Notes under the pieces: model-generated
Seen by the model: only the letters and a program-made list of their open reading frames with translations
Told to the model about the DNA's origin: nothing
The model's database searches: none
From: an uncultured Planctomycetaceae bacterium
GTDB lineage: Bacteria; Planctomycetota; Planctomycetia; Pirellulales; Thermoguttaceae
Length of the DNA: 64,000 bases
NCBI GenBank assembly: GCA_946408825.1
Contig: CAMJTU010000009.1
Coordinates: forward strand, 52,612 to 116,611
Direction: 5' to 3'
Made by a program: the position numbers and the translations under genes
Shown here: piece by piece, positions 1-9,935 of the stretch
Layout of the letters: each line of letters starts with the position of its first letter
Position numbering within the stretch: position 1 is the first letter of the stretch

Positions 1-456
1 GTTCGCCCTCAGCTTTATCATGAAACGTTCCCGACGATTGAGCGCGCGGTTGGCGAAAACTGCTCGCTTGAGCTAGATTTCCGAAGCTTCGGCGAACTTG
101 CCTACGCGTTTATCTTCTTAGGCGCGTCGGACGCGCCGGAGTCGCTGCGTTCCGTTCAGTTCGAGTTCAACAAGGACGGCGCGCGTTTCGTCGCCTACGA
201 GAACAACGGTTTTCGCATCATTCTCGCCGAGTCGCCGACCCCGAAGTGGGAGCCCGGTAAAAAATACCGTCTCAAGCTCGTCCGCGAAGGCGCGAAGTTA
301 ACCGGCTACGTCGACGGCGTAGAAGCGGTCTCGACGACGGTTACGAACGATCAAATCCTCGCCAGCCTCAACGACGAGCCGCGTTTCCGCCTCTACGGCT
401 GGGAAGGCGGCAGCTACGAAATTTCCAACGCCGTTCTGACCGACGGGAAAGAGTAA
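1..456 (+). CDS. C-terminal part of a secreted LamG/concanavalin-like protein (5' end outside window)
   Basis: The frame is open from base 1 to the TAA at 454-456 and gives 151 residues, so the start lies upstream. The segment alternates beta-strand-like stretches and contains WEPGKKYRLKLVREGAKLTG followed by YVDGVEAVS. That pattern (prepared ligand-free strand, then 'G..l.g.vDG') is typical of LamG or DUF1080-like jelly rolls that bind or cleave glycans. No catalytic motif is visible in this part, so only the fold class is suggested. A strong hairpin terminator follows at 485-528. The next gene is convergent, so this gene is not in an operon with it. Confidence 0.6.
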   Translation, partial: VRPQLYHETFPTIERAVGENCSLELDFRSFGELAYAFIFLGASDAPESLRSVQFEFNKDGARFVAYENNGFRIILAESPTPKWEPGKKYRLKLVREGAKLTGYVDGVEAVSTTVTNDQILASLNDEPRFRLYGWEGGSYEISNAVLTDGKE

Positions 457-484
457 GGGCGATTACGCGGCTTGACTATGAAAC

Positions 485-528
485 GCGCCCGGCGTCGAAC
501 AACTGACGGCGCCGGGCGCTCCCTTTTC
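485..528 (+). terminator. Rho-independent terminator
   Basis: GCGCCCGGCG (485-494) pairs with CGCCGGGCGC (510-519) and is followed by TCCCTTTT. It ends the partial gene at 456. Confidence 0.75.
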
Positions 529-568
529 TAGGGTGTGTTGACGTTACAAACGAGCGTAATCATAAATG

Positions 569-624
569 AGCGCGAGATTGATAAATCCGATAAAGCATTT
601 ATCGAGCTTATCATATCTCGCGCT
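569..624. repeat. Large three-tier intergenic inverted repeat
   Basis: The gap 457-760 between convergent genes holds the terminator above and this palindrome. AGCGCGAGAT (569-578) pairs with ATCTCGCGCT (615-624). Inside it TGATAA (579-584) pairs with TTATCA (608-613), and inside that GATAAA (589-594) pairs with TTTATC (598-603). No T-run follows, so it is not a classical terminator. No supported gene lies in the gap. Confidence 0.6.
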
Positions 625-760
625 AATACGTCTGAACCTTTTGATTCGAGCGAAAAAACATTCAACGCCGCTGCGACGTCGATATGCGACTCTTTTGGTT
701 TATCGCGTCGACGCGCCCTAACGAAAACGGTTGCGATAAGCCGGGTTAGCTCAATGGCTT

Positions 761-2122
761 TCAGACGACTTCATATCCGGGACGGGAAGGACGCGAGATC
801 ATTGCGTTGGCTTCTTCCTCCTGGAAAGAATAGGAGTCCTGATTCCAATGGAGCGTTTTGCCCGTTAGACCGCAAATATTGGCCATATGGCACATATTGA
901 TTCCCGACGTCGTCGACGCTATGTCGGAAATCGGCTGAACGCCGTCTTCGATTGCTTCGAAGAAATTGCGCATATGGTCGCCGGGAGTTCTGCCTTTGAG
1001 AATATCGTGTTGGATCTCGTTGAGCTCTTCAATATCCTTTTCGGTAAGCGTTTCGACGGGTTTGCCGGTGATACGTCCTCGGTTGACGCGGATTCTTCCA
1101 AGTTCGCCCGTGAAAAGAACGGCGTTCTCGCCCGACTTAAGTTGCAACGTGGCGCCGTCCTTGTATTTGAAGAGGAAGTCAAACTCTTCGGCGACGTCGT
1201 ACCAACCGGGAATATTCGGGAATTTTGCGGTTCCGGAAACCTCGACGGGGGCGTCGTTATACCGTTCCAGCGCCCAGACGGCAAAGTCGATGTTATGCGC
1301 GCCCCAGTCGGTGATCGGACCCGCGGAATACGCCAGCCAGTATCGGAAATTGTAGAAACAACGTTCTAGGAAATAGTCTGCGTAAGGCGTCGGTCCCAAC
1401 CATTTGTCCCAATTGAGTCCTTCGGGAATCGGTTGCGGCTTGAACGGTTCTCTTTTATCGAGAACGCCGACCTTTCCAATCGTTTCGTTAATAGGCAGAG
1501 AGCAGACGACGTTGATCTTCTTTCCGAGTCTTCCGCTCTTGATAATGGCGGCGGCGAGGCGGAACGTTTCGTTTTCGTCGCGCTGCTGAGAACCGACCTG
1601 AACAATCGCGCCCGTTTCTTTGGCGACTTTCGCAATCAGTTTGGTTTCTTCCATCGTCAAGGTAAGAGGTTTCTCGACGTAAACCGATTTTCCGGCGCGC
1701 ATCGCTTCAACGGCGATTTTAGCGTGCCAATGATCGGGCGTTCCAATCGTAACGACGTCGATCGTCGGATCTTCGATAATCCTCTCATAATCCTGATAAG
1801 CCTTGCACTGATTGGGGAAGTAAGCGGCAAATCTTTCAGAGAAGGGAAGATAGACGTCGGCGCAGGCGACGACGGCTCCAAATTCGCCCGCTTTCCGGCC
1901 GACGAAGGTTCCCCGTCCGTCGAAATCCTCGTCGCTGTCCCAGACTCCGGCGCGATACTTGCTCACGCCGATCGCTCCAACTTGAAGTTTTTCTACCGCG
2001 CTCTTTTTCTTGACGGGTTGTTCGCTCGAATATAAATAGGGCGTAAAAATTGGGGCGACGCATGTCGCGGCGGAAGCCAGACCGGCGCTGCGCAGGAACT
2101 GGCGTCTGGTTTGTTTTGTCAT
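761..2122 (-). CDS. Gfo/Idh/MocA family oxidoreductase, Tat-exported
   Basis: The 453-aa product starts at the ATG at 2122, preceded by GGAGG with 5-nt spacing; a longer TTG-initiated frame to 2137 overlaps that ribosome site and is rejected. The N-terminus TRRQFLRSAGLASAATC is a twin-arginine signal, so the enzyme probably works outside the cytoplasm. A Rossmann NAD(P) fold follows (VGAIGVSKYRAG), then VVTIGTPDHWHAKIAVEAM and the family's YVEKPLTLT motif with its conserved EKP. The middle contains WLAYSAGPITDWGAHNIDFA, typical of planctomycete Gfo/Idh/MocA proteins. Such enzymes oxidise or epimerise sugars or inositols; the substrate is unknown. It follows the ThuA-domain gene after about 54 bp on the same strand, a common pairing in sugar catabolism. 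Confidence 0.9.
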   Translation of the reverse strand: MTKQTRRQFLRSAGLASAATCVAPIFTPYLYSSEQPVKKKSAVEKLQVGAIGVSKYRAGVWDSDEDFDGRGTFVGRKAGEFGAVVACADVYLPFSERFAAYFPNQCKAYQDYERIIEDPTIDVVTIGTPDHWHAKIAVEAMRAGKSVYVEKPLTLTMEETKLIAKVAKETGAIVQVGSQQRDENETFRLAAAIIKSGRLGKKINVVCSLPINETIGKVGVLDKREPFKPQPIPEGLNWDKWLGPTPYADYFLERCFYNFRYWLAYSAGPITDWGAHNIDFAVWALERYNDAPVEVSGTAKFPNIPGWYDVAEEFDFLFKYKDGATLQLKSGENAVLFTGELGRIRVNRGRITGKPVETLTEKDIEELNEIQHDILKGRTPGDHMRNFFEAIEDGVQPISDIASTTSGINMCHMANICGLTGKTLHWNQDSYSFQEEEANAMISRPSRPGYEVV

Positions 2123-2176
2123 GTCAACCTCCAGCAAACGAGTTCTGATAAACGGATAAAAAGCGAGAGAACGGCG

Positions 2177-3103
2177 TTAGCGCTTGTTTTTCAGCGTGTA
2201 GGCTTCGGGACATTCTTTTTCTAAATTGGGCGTCATGTCCAGATCAATTTGACCGACGACGAATTTCATCATGTCCTGGACGAAATTCTGGAGAAATTCT
2301 GTATCCCACTGTTCGTTTCCATGACCGGGCGCGATATAAGCGACGCGTCCTTTTCCTTCCATTCGAACCCAGCTTGACGGGAACGCGGGGCGATCGTAAC
2401 ATGCGTTGCGTCCGTCGGTTCGCATGCCCTTTGTCTCCTGTACGGCGATCACGTGCATGTCGGGATTGAAATTCTTCATGCAGTACCATTCGTCGAAAAT
2501 CTTTACTTCCGATTTTCCAAAAGCTTTCAACGTAGGTACTTGAATCGGTTCGGTAAAACGTTGCGTCGCTTCCTGCATGTCGCCGTGGGTGATGAAATCG
2601 CCGCCGACCATTTTGATATATTCCGCGCGCTCCTCTTCCGGCTGATTTTCAAAGAGTTCGCCCTTGCATTGCCAAGTGTCGGTCGCGCAGTGAATTCCGA
2701 GGAAACCGGTTCCGGATCGAATCGCTTTGAAGAGATTTTTCATTCCCTCTTTGGAAACGGGCGTTCTATTGTCGACTTTGACGTCTAGGTCGCCGCAGGT
2801 GAAGAAAACGAACGCCGCGTATTGACTCAAATCGCCGTCGAAAACCGAGCCGTCTTTTGTGCAGTCGACGTCGTAACCGATCGCTTCGCCGAGTCTTTTG
2901 ACGATTTTGGCCGCTTTGCTTGTCCCGTCCTCTTCGTCGACGGTAGGCGGATGCTCCCATTCGGTAGAAAGATCAAAATAAAGAATTTTTCGACCCGGTT
3001 TGTCTTCGGCGAATCCCAGATTTTCAACGTTAAAACTCGTCGTTTCCAAACCGACGGCGCCAAGCGTCAACGAAATTGTCCGGATAAAATCTCTTCGATT
3101 CAT
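2177..3103 (-). CDS. ThuA-domain (trehalose utilisation-like) protein with Tat signal
   Basis: I chose the ATG at 3103 (308 aa), which begins NRRDFIRTISLTLGAVGLET, a twin-arginine signal. AGGAAAG lies upstream, whereas the longer frame to 3157 adds an 18-residue non-signal head. The ThuA (glutamine-amidotransferase-like) fold is recognised from GTGFLGIHCATDTW, the GGDFITHG segment and GKGRVAYIAPGHGNEQWD. ThuA-type proteins act with Gfo/Idh/MocA enzymes on keto-disaccharides or related sugars, but their exact chemistry is unsettled. The gene lies upstream of the oxidoreductase in a two-gene operon, which supports a shared periplasmic sugar pathway. Confidence 0.88.
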   Translation of the reverse strand: MNRRDFIRTISLTLGAVGLETTSFNVENLGFAEDKPGRKILYFDLSTEWEHPPTVDEEDGTSKAAKIVKRLGEAIGYDVDCTKDGSVFDGDLSQYAAFVFFTCGDLDVKVDNRTPVSKEGMKNLFKAIRSGTGFLGIHCATDTWQCKGELFENQPEEERAEYIKMVGGDFITHGDMQEATQRFTEPIQVPTLKAFGKSEVKIFDEWYCMKNFNPDMHVIAVQETKGMRTDGRNACYDRPAFPSSWVRMEGKGRVAYIAPGHGNEQWDTEFLQNFVQDMMKFVVGQIDLDMTPNLEKECPEAYTLKNKR

Positions 3104-3280
3104 AACAGCGCTTTCCTGACTTTTTAGCCTTTCCCCATTTTCCCCCAAGAGATTCATTTTCGCGACGCCGGAAAGGTTAAGATTTGATCGTCGGAGAAAA
3201 AAGGGGATATTGCCTCAAACCATTGAAATTATTAAAATTCGACTCCAATCAAATCCAATAACAACAGAAAGGAATCGAAT

Positions 3281-3700
3281 ATGAGCGGACGCCGACGTCA
3301 CGCTTACGTCGTCTAATGTAACGATTTGCAACGCCCTCTTCAAGCCCGCGCGAAAATATTTTGGACAAATACTTTTCGGAGGCTTATGAGACCGGGAACG
3401 ATTTCCTCGCGGTTGCGCGGACGCCGCCGAGGACTTGGTCAAACGCTCTTATTATCCCTACTGTCGTCCCGTTCTGCGGTATTCTTTCAGTTATCGTACT
3501 ATTCTTATTCTTGGCGCTCCGATCCCTGATTCATCCGTCGATAAAGCTTGGATTCAAAGGAATCTCTTACTCCTTCGTAAATATGAATCGTATGAAGAGT
3601 CAGTCTTCCCGTTTCCCGGCGACGACGACAAAGAAACTTCAACCGACGACTTCGTCAGGACGTCGCAACGCCTAAAGGAATCGCCGCCGCGGTTTCTAAC
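3281..3700 (+). pseudogene. Possible decayed gene with frameshifts, unrecognised
   Basis: The 785-bp gap between the ThuA gene and the next secreted protein has no intact gene. AGAAAGGAATCGAATATG at 3266-3283 looks like a ribosome site plus ATG, but the frame stops after 11 codons. Protein-like text then continues in two other frames: ENILDKYFSEAYETGNDF near 3350-3405, then SYYPYCRPVLRYSFSYRT and DSSVDKAWIQRNLLLLRKYE from about 3440 to 3600. The second segment has normal amino-acid usage for a coding region. I cannot name the family. It may be a gene broken by small indels or a chance reading. Confidence 0.3.
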
Positions 3701-3790
3701 TTTTACGCGTCCCGCTATTAGCCCAAGGGGCGCGACTATTCTTCCTGACTTCCTAATGACAAGCGCGACCCTAATGATATTCGAAAGCGT

Positions 3791-3819
3791 TTTACATCTA
3801 GGAAGAAATGCGGTAAAAT
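3791..3819 (+). promoter_or_regulatory. Sigma-70-like promoter for the 3889 gene
   Basis: TTTACA (3791-3796) and TAAAAT (3814-3819) are separated by 17 bp, about 70 bp before the ATG of the secreted protein. Confidence 0.55.
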
Positions 3820-3888
3820 GGGCGGCAACGGCGTTAACGGCGCCGATCTTTCAGTTTTACCCGAGACCTCCGATAAGAGGAAAGGCTC

Positions 3889-6138
3889 ATGATGATAAAA
3901 AGATTGTTATTCGTCGCGGCAGCGGCGCTTTTCATGACGGTCGCTTGGACGAAATCAACGGCGGTTGGGCAGGATTCCGATCCCAAGCCTACGCTGCGTA
4001 TCGCCGTAGTCTCTGCGGATCCGTCTAACGATCTGTGCAAAACGATGACTGCTAATTTCGACGGCGTTAAATTATGTCGCTCGCTCGACGAAGCCATTGC
4101 GCTAAAGAACGACGTCAAAGGCGTTATGATTCTGGCCGACGGCTATCCGACTCAAAGGACGCGCGTCACGCCCGAACAGGTCGAAGCGCTTCTTTCGTCC
4201 GACGTTCGGGTCTATATCGAATATCCTGAAAACAACGACGCGCTTGGAATCACGGGATATGGCGACGGGAAAGCGATGGAGAGCGCTCGAGGCGTCGTCG
4301 TCGATTCAGACAAGTTGCAAACGCCCCTATACAGTCTGCTGTACGTAAACGGCGCGCTCTTTCCGACCAAACCCTTTGACGCCGCCAAAGTCGGCGCCAA
4401 GGACAATAACGTGTGGTTGGTCGCCGCGAAGGTCGCCGGGTACGACGTCGCGGAATACGCGTTAAACGACGCCGCGTCCTACGTTCTGCTCGAAGAAAAC
4501 GGACGTGTTTTGACGGCGGCGACTAAGTTCAGCCAATGGATTTCCGCAAGATACGCGCCCGACGAAAGATATCAGAAATTTTGGGCTTCCGTCTTGACAT
4601 GGTTGAATCATGACGACCCCGCGCCCGTCATGACCTACAAACCCGCCGTCTCCCCCGCGCGCGCCAAGGACGCGACTCTTTCAAAAGAAGATTATATCGA
4701 CGCGGCGAGAAGAAATTCAGACTGGTTTTTCAATACCGGTTTTTTACTGAGCGATACGGACGAAAAAGCCTACGGCGCGCTGCGCGAGAGTCGGGATTAT
4801 TCGCTCCATGTCGACAAAACGTGCGACGGGCGCAACGGCGTTATCGAAACGTTCTCCTCGGGAACGCGGTTTAACCCCGACGGATCGCAAAAGATCAGGT
4901 TCCTCAAAAGGGCGGACTGCAACGGGGAAGTCGCCGGCGCGCTGGCGCTGGCTTACCGCTCTACCGGAAACGAGCGGTACCGGGACGCCGCTTACAATCT
5001 TGTCGACTGGCTCCTGCGTGAATCGTCGCTATCCGGCGGTCCTCGCGCCGACGCCAAGAGTCCGCAATACGGTTTTCTCGATTGGGACGACGGCCCCGCG
5101 ACTCCCGAGCAGTATTACGGAGACGATAACGCCAGAGCGATTCTCGGGTTGATCGAAGCGATCTCCGTCCTCGGAAAGGACGGCGAACAGTTCCGACAAA
5201 GACTTCTGGAAATCATTATTGCGAACTTCAGAACAACGGGCGTCAACGGGTTCAGAGGAAACAATATTCACGCGAGCGCTCTCGAAAAGAACGGCTGGAA
5301 ATTCTTCTACGACAGGGAGATCACAAATTTCGCCCCGCACTTTGAAGCGATGCTCTGGGCGTGTTATCTTTGGGCGTACGAGCATACGGGCTGGGAGCCG
5401 CTGCTGCAGCGAACCAAAATCGGGATCGCGCTGACGATGGACGCCTATGAACAAGATCAATGGCGCTGGACGAACGGGTTGCAGCAGGAAAGAGCCAAAA
5501 TGATCCTTCCGCTGGCTTGGCTCGTCAGGCTGGAGCCGACGGAACAGCATGAACAATGGCTCCGTCAAATTGTCGGCGACGTTATGACGTTCCAAGACGA
5601 GACCGGCGGAATTCAGGAACGTTTAGGAAAGGGGCAAGGACTTTTTGGAAGTTTCAAGTCCAACCCCGCGTACGGAGGCGCGGAAGGACCGATTATTCAG
5701 AATAACGGCGATCCCTGCGTGGATAATCTCTACACCCAGCCTTTCGCTTTTCTAGGACTCACGGAAGCGGCGCGCGCGACTTCTAACGACGCGAACAGAA
5801 AAGAATACGAAACGTATTTGCGAAAATTGACCGATTTTGTCGTCAGAACGCAGCAGGTTTCCGACGTTTATCCTGAGTTCGACGGCGTTTGGTTCCGAGG
5901 GTTCGACTACGACAAGTGGGAAACGTACGGTTCCGACGGCGATCTCGAATGGGGCGTTTGGACGACCGAGACGGGCTGGACGGAGGCGTGGCTGAGCGGC
6001 TGCGTCAGTTTGCGCGTACTGGACGCCTGCGTCTGGGAACTGTCCGAATCCATGGATATGACGGACGACTTTGCGACCGTCAAAGAGATCATGCTCAAAG
6101 AGATCGCCGACGACGAACCCCACGACTCGTCGCGCTAA
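3889..6138 (+). CDS. Large secreted protein with an alpha/alpha-barrel-like region
   Basis: This 749-aa protein starts at ATG 3889 after GAGGAAAGG. It has an N-terminal signal peptide (IKRLLFVAAAALFMTVAW, cleavage near residue 25). Residues about 30-250 form an alpha/beta region rich in VKGVMILADG-type strands that I do not recognise. From about residue 265 (DYIDAARRNSDWFFNTGFLL) to the end it is mainly helical with repeated aromatic pairs, GNERYRDAAYNLVDWLL, YYGDDNARAILGLIEA and LWACYLWAYEHTGW. These resemble the (alpha/alpha)6 barrels of glycoside hydrolases or polysaccharide lyases. Carbohydrate processing outside the cytoplasm is therefore plausible but inferred from fold only. It has its own promoter and is not in an operon with trpB. 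Confidence 0.7.
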   Translation: MMIKRLLFVAAAALFMTVAWTKSTAVGQDSDPKPTLRIAVVSADPSNDLCKTMTANFDGVKLCRSLDEAIALKNDVKGVMILADGYPTQRTRVTPEQVEALLSSDVRVYIEYPENNDALGITGYGDGKAMESARGVVVDSDKLQTPLYSLLYVNGALFPTKPFDAAKVGAKDNNVWLVAAKVAGYDVAEYALNDAASYVLLEENGRVLTAATKFSQWISARYAPDERYQKFWASVLTWLNHDDPAPVMTYKPAVSPARAKDATLSKEDYIDAARRNSDWFFNTGFLLSDTDEKAYGALRESRDYSLHVDKTCDGRNGVIETFSSGTRFNPDGSQKIRFLKRADCNGEVAGALALAYRSTGNERYRDAAYNLVDWLLRESSLSGGPRADAKSPQYGFLDWDDGPATPEQYYGDDNARAILGLIEAISVLGKDGEQFRQRLLEIIIANFRTTGVNGFRGNNIHASALEKNGWKFFYDREITNFAPHFEAMLWACYLWAYEHTGWEPLLQRTKIGIALTMDAYEQDQWRWTNGLQQERAKMILPLAWLVRLEPTEQHEQWLRQIVGDVMTFQDETGGIQERLGKGQGLFGSFKSNPAYGGAEGPIIQNNGDPCVDNLYTQPFAFLGLTEAARATSNDANRKEYETYLRKLTDFVVRTQQVSDVYPEFDGVWFRGFDYDKWETYGSDGDLEWGVWTTETGWTEAWLSGCVSLRVLDACVWELSESMDMTDDFATVKEIMLKEIADDEPHDSSR

Positions 6139-6398
6139 GCGGCGCATGACGCGCTGGGGGCCGCTTACGGCGAACGAATCCCCAAAACGGTTTACAAGAA
6201 AAATGAATTCCGATAAAATATTCCGCGTTGGCGGCGACTTCATCCTCGACGCCAAACTTGCGGCGCGATCGAAAGGCTAACAATTCTTCGAGAAACGCCG
6301 CAACGTTTAACGCGTATTTCCAAGTCGCGCCGCGTCGGTCTGGGGAAACCGGATTTGCGCGCCGCGTTGTTCGACAGCTTTTTCCGAAAGAAACAAAA

Positions 6399-7619
6399 AT
6401 GATTTTTAACGACGTCGATTTCGCTACTTATTTCAAAAACTATCCCGACGCCAAGGGCTATTTCGGCAAATACGGAGGGTCCTATATTCCCCCCGAGCTT
6501 CAAACGGCGATGAACGAGATCAGCGACGCGTACCAAACGATTTGCAAATCTCGAAAGTTCATTAGCGAGCTGCGCAGAATCCGTAAAGAGTTCCAAGGCA
6601 GACCGACGCCAATCTCTCACCTCGCGCGGCTTTCCGATAAAATCGGCACGGGAGTCCAGCTCTACGCGAAACGCGAAGATCTCAATCATACGGGCGCGCA
6701 CAAGCTCAATCACTGCATGGGCGAGGTTCTTCTCGCCAAGTACATGGGCAAGAAGAAGGTCATCGCGGAAACGGGCGCGGGCCAGCACGGAGTCGCGCTC
6801 GCCACGGCCGCCGCGTACTTCGGTCTGGAATGCGACGTCTATATGGGCGCCGTCGACGTCAAAAAGCAGGCGCCGAACGTCGCGCGTATGAAGATTCTCG
6901 GCGCGAGAGTCGTCGAAGTCACCGACGGTCTGCAAACCTTAAAAGAAGCGGTCGACGCGGCGTTTACCGCCTACTGCAAAGAATATAAGGACGCGATCTA
7001 CTGCATCGGCTCCGTCGTCGGTCCGCATCCGTTCCCGATGATGGTTCGCGATTTCCAAAGCGTCGTCGGAATCGAAGCGAGAGAGCAGTTTATTGAAATG
7101 ACCGGAGAACTCCCAGACGCTATCGTCGCGTGCGTCGGCGGCGGCTCCAACGCCATGGGGCTCTTTTCCGGATTCCTCAACGACCCCGTCGATATCTACG
7201 GCGTCGAGCCTCTCGGAAGGGGCGAAAAGCTGGGCGATCACGCCGCGAGCCTCACCTACGGCGAAGAGGGCGTCATGCACGGCTTCAACAGCATTATGCT
7301 CAAAGACGAAAACGGCGACCCCGCCCCCGTCTATTCCGTCGCCAGCGGCTTGGACTATCCGTCCAGCGGCCCGGAACACGCGTTCTTGCACGATCTCGGC
7401 AGGGTTAAATACGACGTCGTCAACGACGAGGAAACGATCGACGCCTTCTTCGAACTCTCTAAGATGGAAGGGATCATTCCCGCGATCGAAAGTTCTCACG
7501 CCGTCGCGTACGCGATGAAACTCGCCAAAACGATGGGCAAAGGTTCCGTCCTAATCAACCTCTCCGGCCGAGGCGATAAGGACATGGACTACGTCATTGA
7601 GAAATACGGTATTCGATAA
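6399..7619 (+). CDS. trpB: Tryptophan synthase beta chain
   Basis: The 406-aa product is of normal length for TrpB, which joins indole and serine to make tryptophan with PLP. The PLP-binding lysine lies in HTGAHKLNH (about residue 102). The substrate loop is [11 protein letters not shown], the phosphate-binding loop is [10 protein letters not shown] (about residue 247), and [12 protein letters not shown] ends the protein. I chose the ATG at 6399 because the family begins here with a [16 protein letters not shown] segment and GAAAG lies upstream; the frame upstream to 6228 has no family similarity. No trpA or other trp gene is adjacent, so the gene stands alone. A clear terminator follows. Confidence 0.95.
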   Translation: MIFNDVDFATYFKNYPDAKGYFGKYGGSYIPPELQTAMNEISDAYQTICKSRKFISELRRIRKEFQGRPTPISHLARLSDKIGTGVQLYAKREDLNHTGAHKLNHCMGEVLLAKYMGKKKVIAETGAGQHGVALATAAAYFGLECDVYMGAVDVKKQAPNVARMKILGARVVEVTDGLQTLKEAVDAAFTAYCKEYKDAIYCIGSVVGPHPFPMMVRDFQSVVGIEAREQFIEMTGELPDAIVACVGGGSNAMGLFSGFLNDPVDIYGVEPLGRGEKLGDHAASLTYGEEGVMHGFNSIMLKDENGDPAPVYSVASGLDYPSSGPEHAFLHDLGRVKYDVVNDEETIDAFFELSKMEGIIPAIESSHAVAYAMKLAKTMGKGSVLINLSGRGDKDMDYVIEKYGIR

Positions 7620-7649
7620 GATTTGACAAACGACCAGCCGTTCAACAGA

Positions 7650-7691
7650 AAGCCGACGTTCCGCGGAAAAACCTTGGAACGTCGGCTTTTT
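7650..7691 (+). terminator. Terminator of trpB
   Basis: AAGCCGACGTTCC (7650-7662) pairs with GGAACGTCGGCTT (7676-7688) and runs into a T tract. Confidence 0.9.
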
Positions 7692-7876
7692 ATGATTAAT
7701 TCCGCGTCGTAACCTATCGGCGCAACCGCGCGACGAACTCGGGCAAATAGAATTTTGTTCCGCGCGTTGAAAGACGTGCGCCGGCGCGCCAAATGTGGTA
7801 AAATATCCTCAAGCGGGCGAGGAGATTCGAGTCCGCGTCCAGTTCCGTTGCAAAACCGCCCATACGAGGTTCAGCC

Positions 7877-9844
7877 ATGCTCAAACAAATAGGTTTATCC
7901 GCCGTTCTCGTTCTTTCGTCTTTACTCGCCGGCTTCGCGACGTACGCCGAGGATCAGCCGACCGAATTTGTCGTTCAAAACAACTCCTTCGAATCGGCGG
8001 GCGGAAACGGCGCGCCTGAGAAATGGAACTGCTCGCCGCAGTATTTCTCCGTCGACTCCGGCGACGCGCATTCGGGCAATTCTTGTCTTAAATGGTCGGG
8101 CGACGGCAAGGAATACAGGCTCTGTACTCAAACGCTCGATATTCCGGCGGGGAGCGTCGTCGATTTTTCCGTCTGGGTTAAGACGAAGGACCTTAAAGAC
8201 GGAAAGGCGACGGTCTGTCTCGAATGGAACCGACAGAACGGAACATGGTACGGCGGGTCATATGCGAGCGGAATCGACGGTTCGGATAACGAATGGCGGC
8301 AAGTCAAAAGCCGCGCGTTTATCCCCAAAGACGCCGTCGCTCCCCATCTTGCGTGCTATGTGACGCAAGGCGGTTCCGGCGTCGCGTGGTTCGACGACGT
8401 CGCCGTCGTCAAAACGACCTTTCCTCTCTTCTCAGCGATAACGACGGACCGCTATCGCGCGCAGTCCGACGGCGGCAAAGTCGACGTCTACGTCGGCTAT
8501 ACCGCGCCGTCGGACGATTTCGACGCCGATTCGCTCGCGCCGAAACTCGCTGTTGTCAATTCCGATAACGAGGAAGTCGCGTCGGCGTCGCTCGAAGAAG
8601 TCGTTTCACAAACGGACCGTTATTATCGTTTCTCTTTTGATTCTACCGCGTTAGCGTCCGGCGATTACACGCTCGCGTGTTCCGCGGTCAATCCGGAAAC
8701 GAAAAAGACGGAAACGATCGCGACGCGCTTCTCCAAACTCGACAAGATTCCCGAACGGACGAGCTATATCGACGAACATTTGCGCCTTATTCATAGCGGC
8801 AAGCCCTTCTTCCCGCTCGGATTATACCTCGGCTCGCCGAGCGCCGACGACGTCAAACTGATCGCCGATTCGGCGTTCAACTGCGTCATGCCTTACGCCG
8901 CGATCAGCCGCGAGACCGTCGATTCTCTCTATCAAAACGGAATCTACACCGTTTACAGCGTCAAAGACAACTTCCCCACGCTTAGCGTCAAAACGATGGA
9001 AGAAGGAAACGCGAAAACGGAGCGCATGGTCGGCGCAATGAAAGACGCGCCGGGCGTGATCGCTTGGTATATCAACGACGAACTGCCAAGCGCAATGGTC
9101 GCCGATCTTGCCGCGCGGCGCGATCAGCTTGAAGCGCTCGATCCCAGCCGCCCAACTTGGGTCGTTCTTTATCAGGTCGACGAACTTCGTTCATATCTCT
9201 CCACGTACGACGTTATCGGCTCCGATCCTTATCCTATTCCTAGCAAGCCGGCTTCGACAGCGGCGGAATGGACGAAAAAAACGTTCGACGCGGGCTTCGG
9301 TCGCCGCGCCGTCTGGCAGGTTCCCCAAATTTTCAACTGGGCCTCGTACAAAAGAGCGGAAGAAAAGGCGGATTATCGATCCCCGACCTTTGAGGAAATG
9401 CGCGGCATGTCGTGGCAGTGCGTCGCGGAGGGCGCCAACGGTTTGATCTACTACAGTTTCTTCGATTTACAGCGCATGGACAAGACCGTCGAAGAAGGCG
9501 GCCGCGCGCTCGTCGCGGAGCCGTTCGATAAACGCTGGGGCGAAGTCAAAAAGATCGCGCAAGAAATCGCCGATCAGTTTCCGATTCTGCTCGCGGTCGG
9601 ACCGACGCTTGACGTCGCCTTCGCGGAAGAGAATCCGAACGTCTCTTACCGTCTGTACGGAACCGACGAAGGAACATGGCTGCTCGTCGTCAATAAGACG
9701 ACGCAAGAGCAAACCGCCGTCTTTAGCGTGCCGGAGGGCGCGAAAATCGTCGAAACGCGGCTCGGCGAACCGCCCGTTCAGAACGGCGCGCGCGTCTCGG
9801 TCGTTCTCCAATCGCTCGAACCGAAACTGATTCGCGTCAAATAG
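7877..9844 (+). CDS. Secreted CBM plus TIM-barrel glycosidase-like protein
   Basis: The 655-aa product begins with a signal peptide (LKQIGLSAVLVLSSLLAGF, cleavage after about residue 24). Residues about 30-165 look like a CBM4/9-type jelly roll (NNSFESAGGNGAPEKW, SGNSCLKWSGDGKEY). Residues about 200-290 look like a further beta domain. From about 300 the text RLIHSGKPFFPLGLYLGSPS opens a glycosidase-like TIM barrel with IAWYINDELPSA (about 395-406, a candidate acid/base glutamate), VIGSDPYPIP and GANGLIYYSFFDL. The C-terminus (RLYGTDEGTWLLVVNKTT) resembles the closing beta domain of such enzymes. It probably cleaves or binds an extracellular glycan, but the substrate is unknown. A TAAAAT box at 7799-7804 lies about 75 bp upstream. 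Confidence 0.75.
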   Translation: MLKQIGLSAVLVLSSLLAGFATYAEDQPTEFVVQNNSFESAGGNGAPEKWNCSPQYFSVDSGDAHSGNSCLKWSGDGKEYRLCTQTLDIPAGSVVDFSVWVKTKDLKDGKATVCLEWNRQNGTWYGGSYASGIDGSDNEWRQVKSRAFIPKDAVAPHLACYVTQGGSGVAWFDDVAVVKTTFPLFSAITTDRYRAQSDGGKVDVYVGYTAPSDDFDADSLAPKLAVVNSDNEEVASASLEEVVSQTDRYYRFSFDSTALASGDYTLACSAVNPETKKTETIATRFSKLDKIPERTSYIDEHLRLIHSGKPFFPLGLYLGSPSADDVKLIADSAFNCVMPYAAISRETVDSLYQNGIYTVYSVKDNFPTLSVKTMEEGNAKTERMVGAMKDAPGVIAWYINDELPSAMVADLAARRDQLEALDPSRPTWVVLYQVDELRSYLSTYDVIGSDPYPIPSKPASTAAEWTKKTFDAGFGRRAVWQVPQIFNWASYKRAEEKADYRSPTFEEMRGMSWQCVAEGANGLIYYSFFDLQRMDKTVEEGGRALVAEPFDKRWGEVKKIAQEIADQFPILLAVGPTLDVAFAEENPNVSYRLYGTDEGTWLLVVNKTTQEQTAVFSVPEGAKIVETRLGEPPVQNGARVSVVLQSLEPKLIRVK

Positions 9845-9935
9845 TCGCAAGATGATCTCGTTGTCTGGAACCGCGGGACGATCGACATGGACGTACGCGA
9901 CTGATCGTCAAAGACCTGACGACGCCGGGCGTTTT

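Noticed and set aside
535..900. Possible 121-codon gene after the first terminator
   Set aside because: It overlaps the 3' end of the Gfo/Idh/MocA gene, and its sequence comes from the large palindrome; no ribosome site was found.
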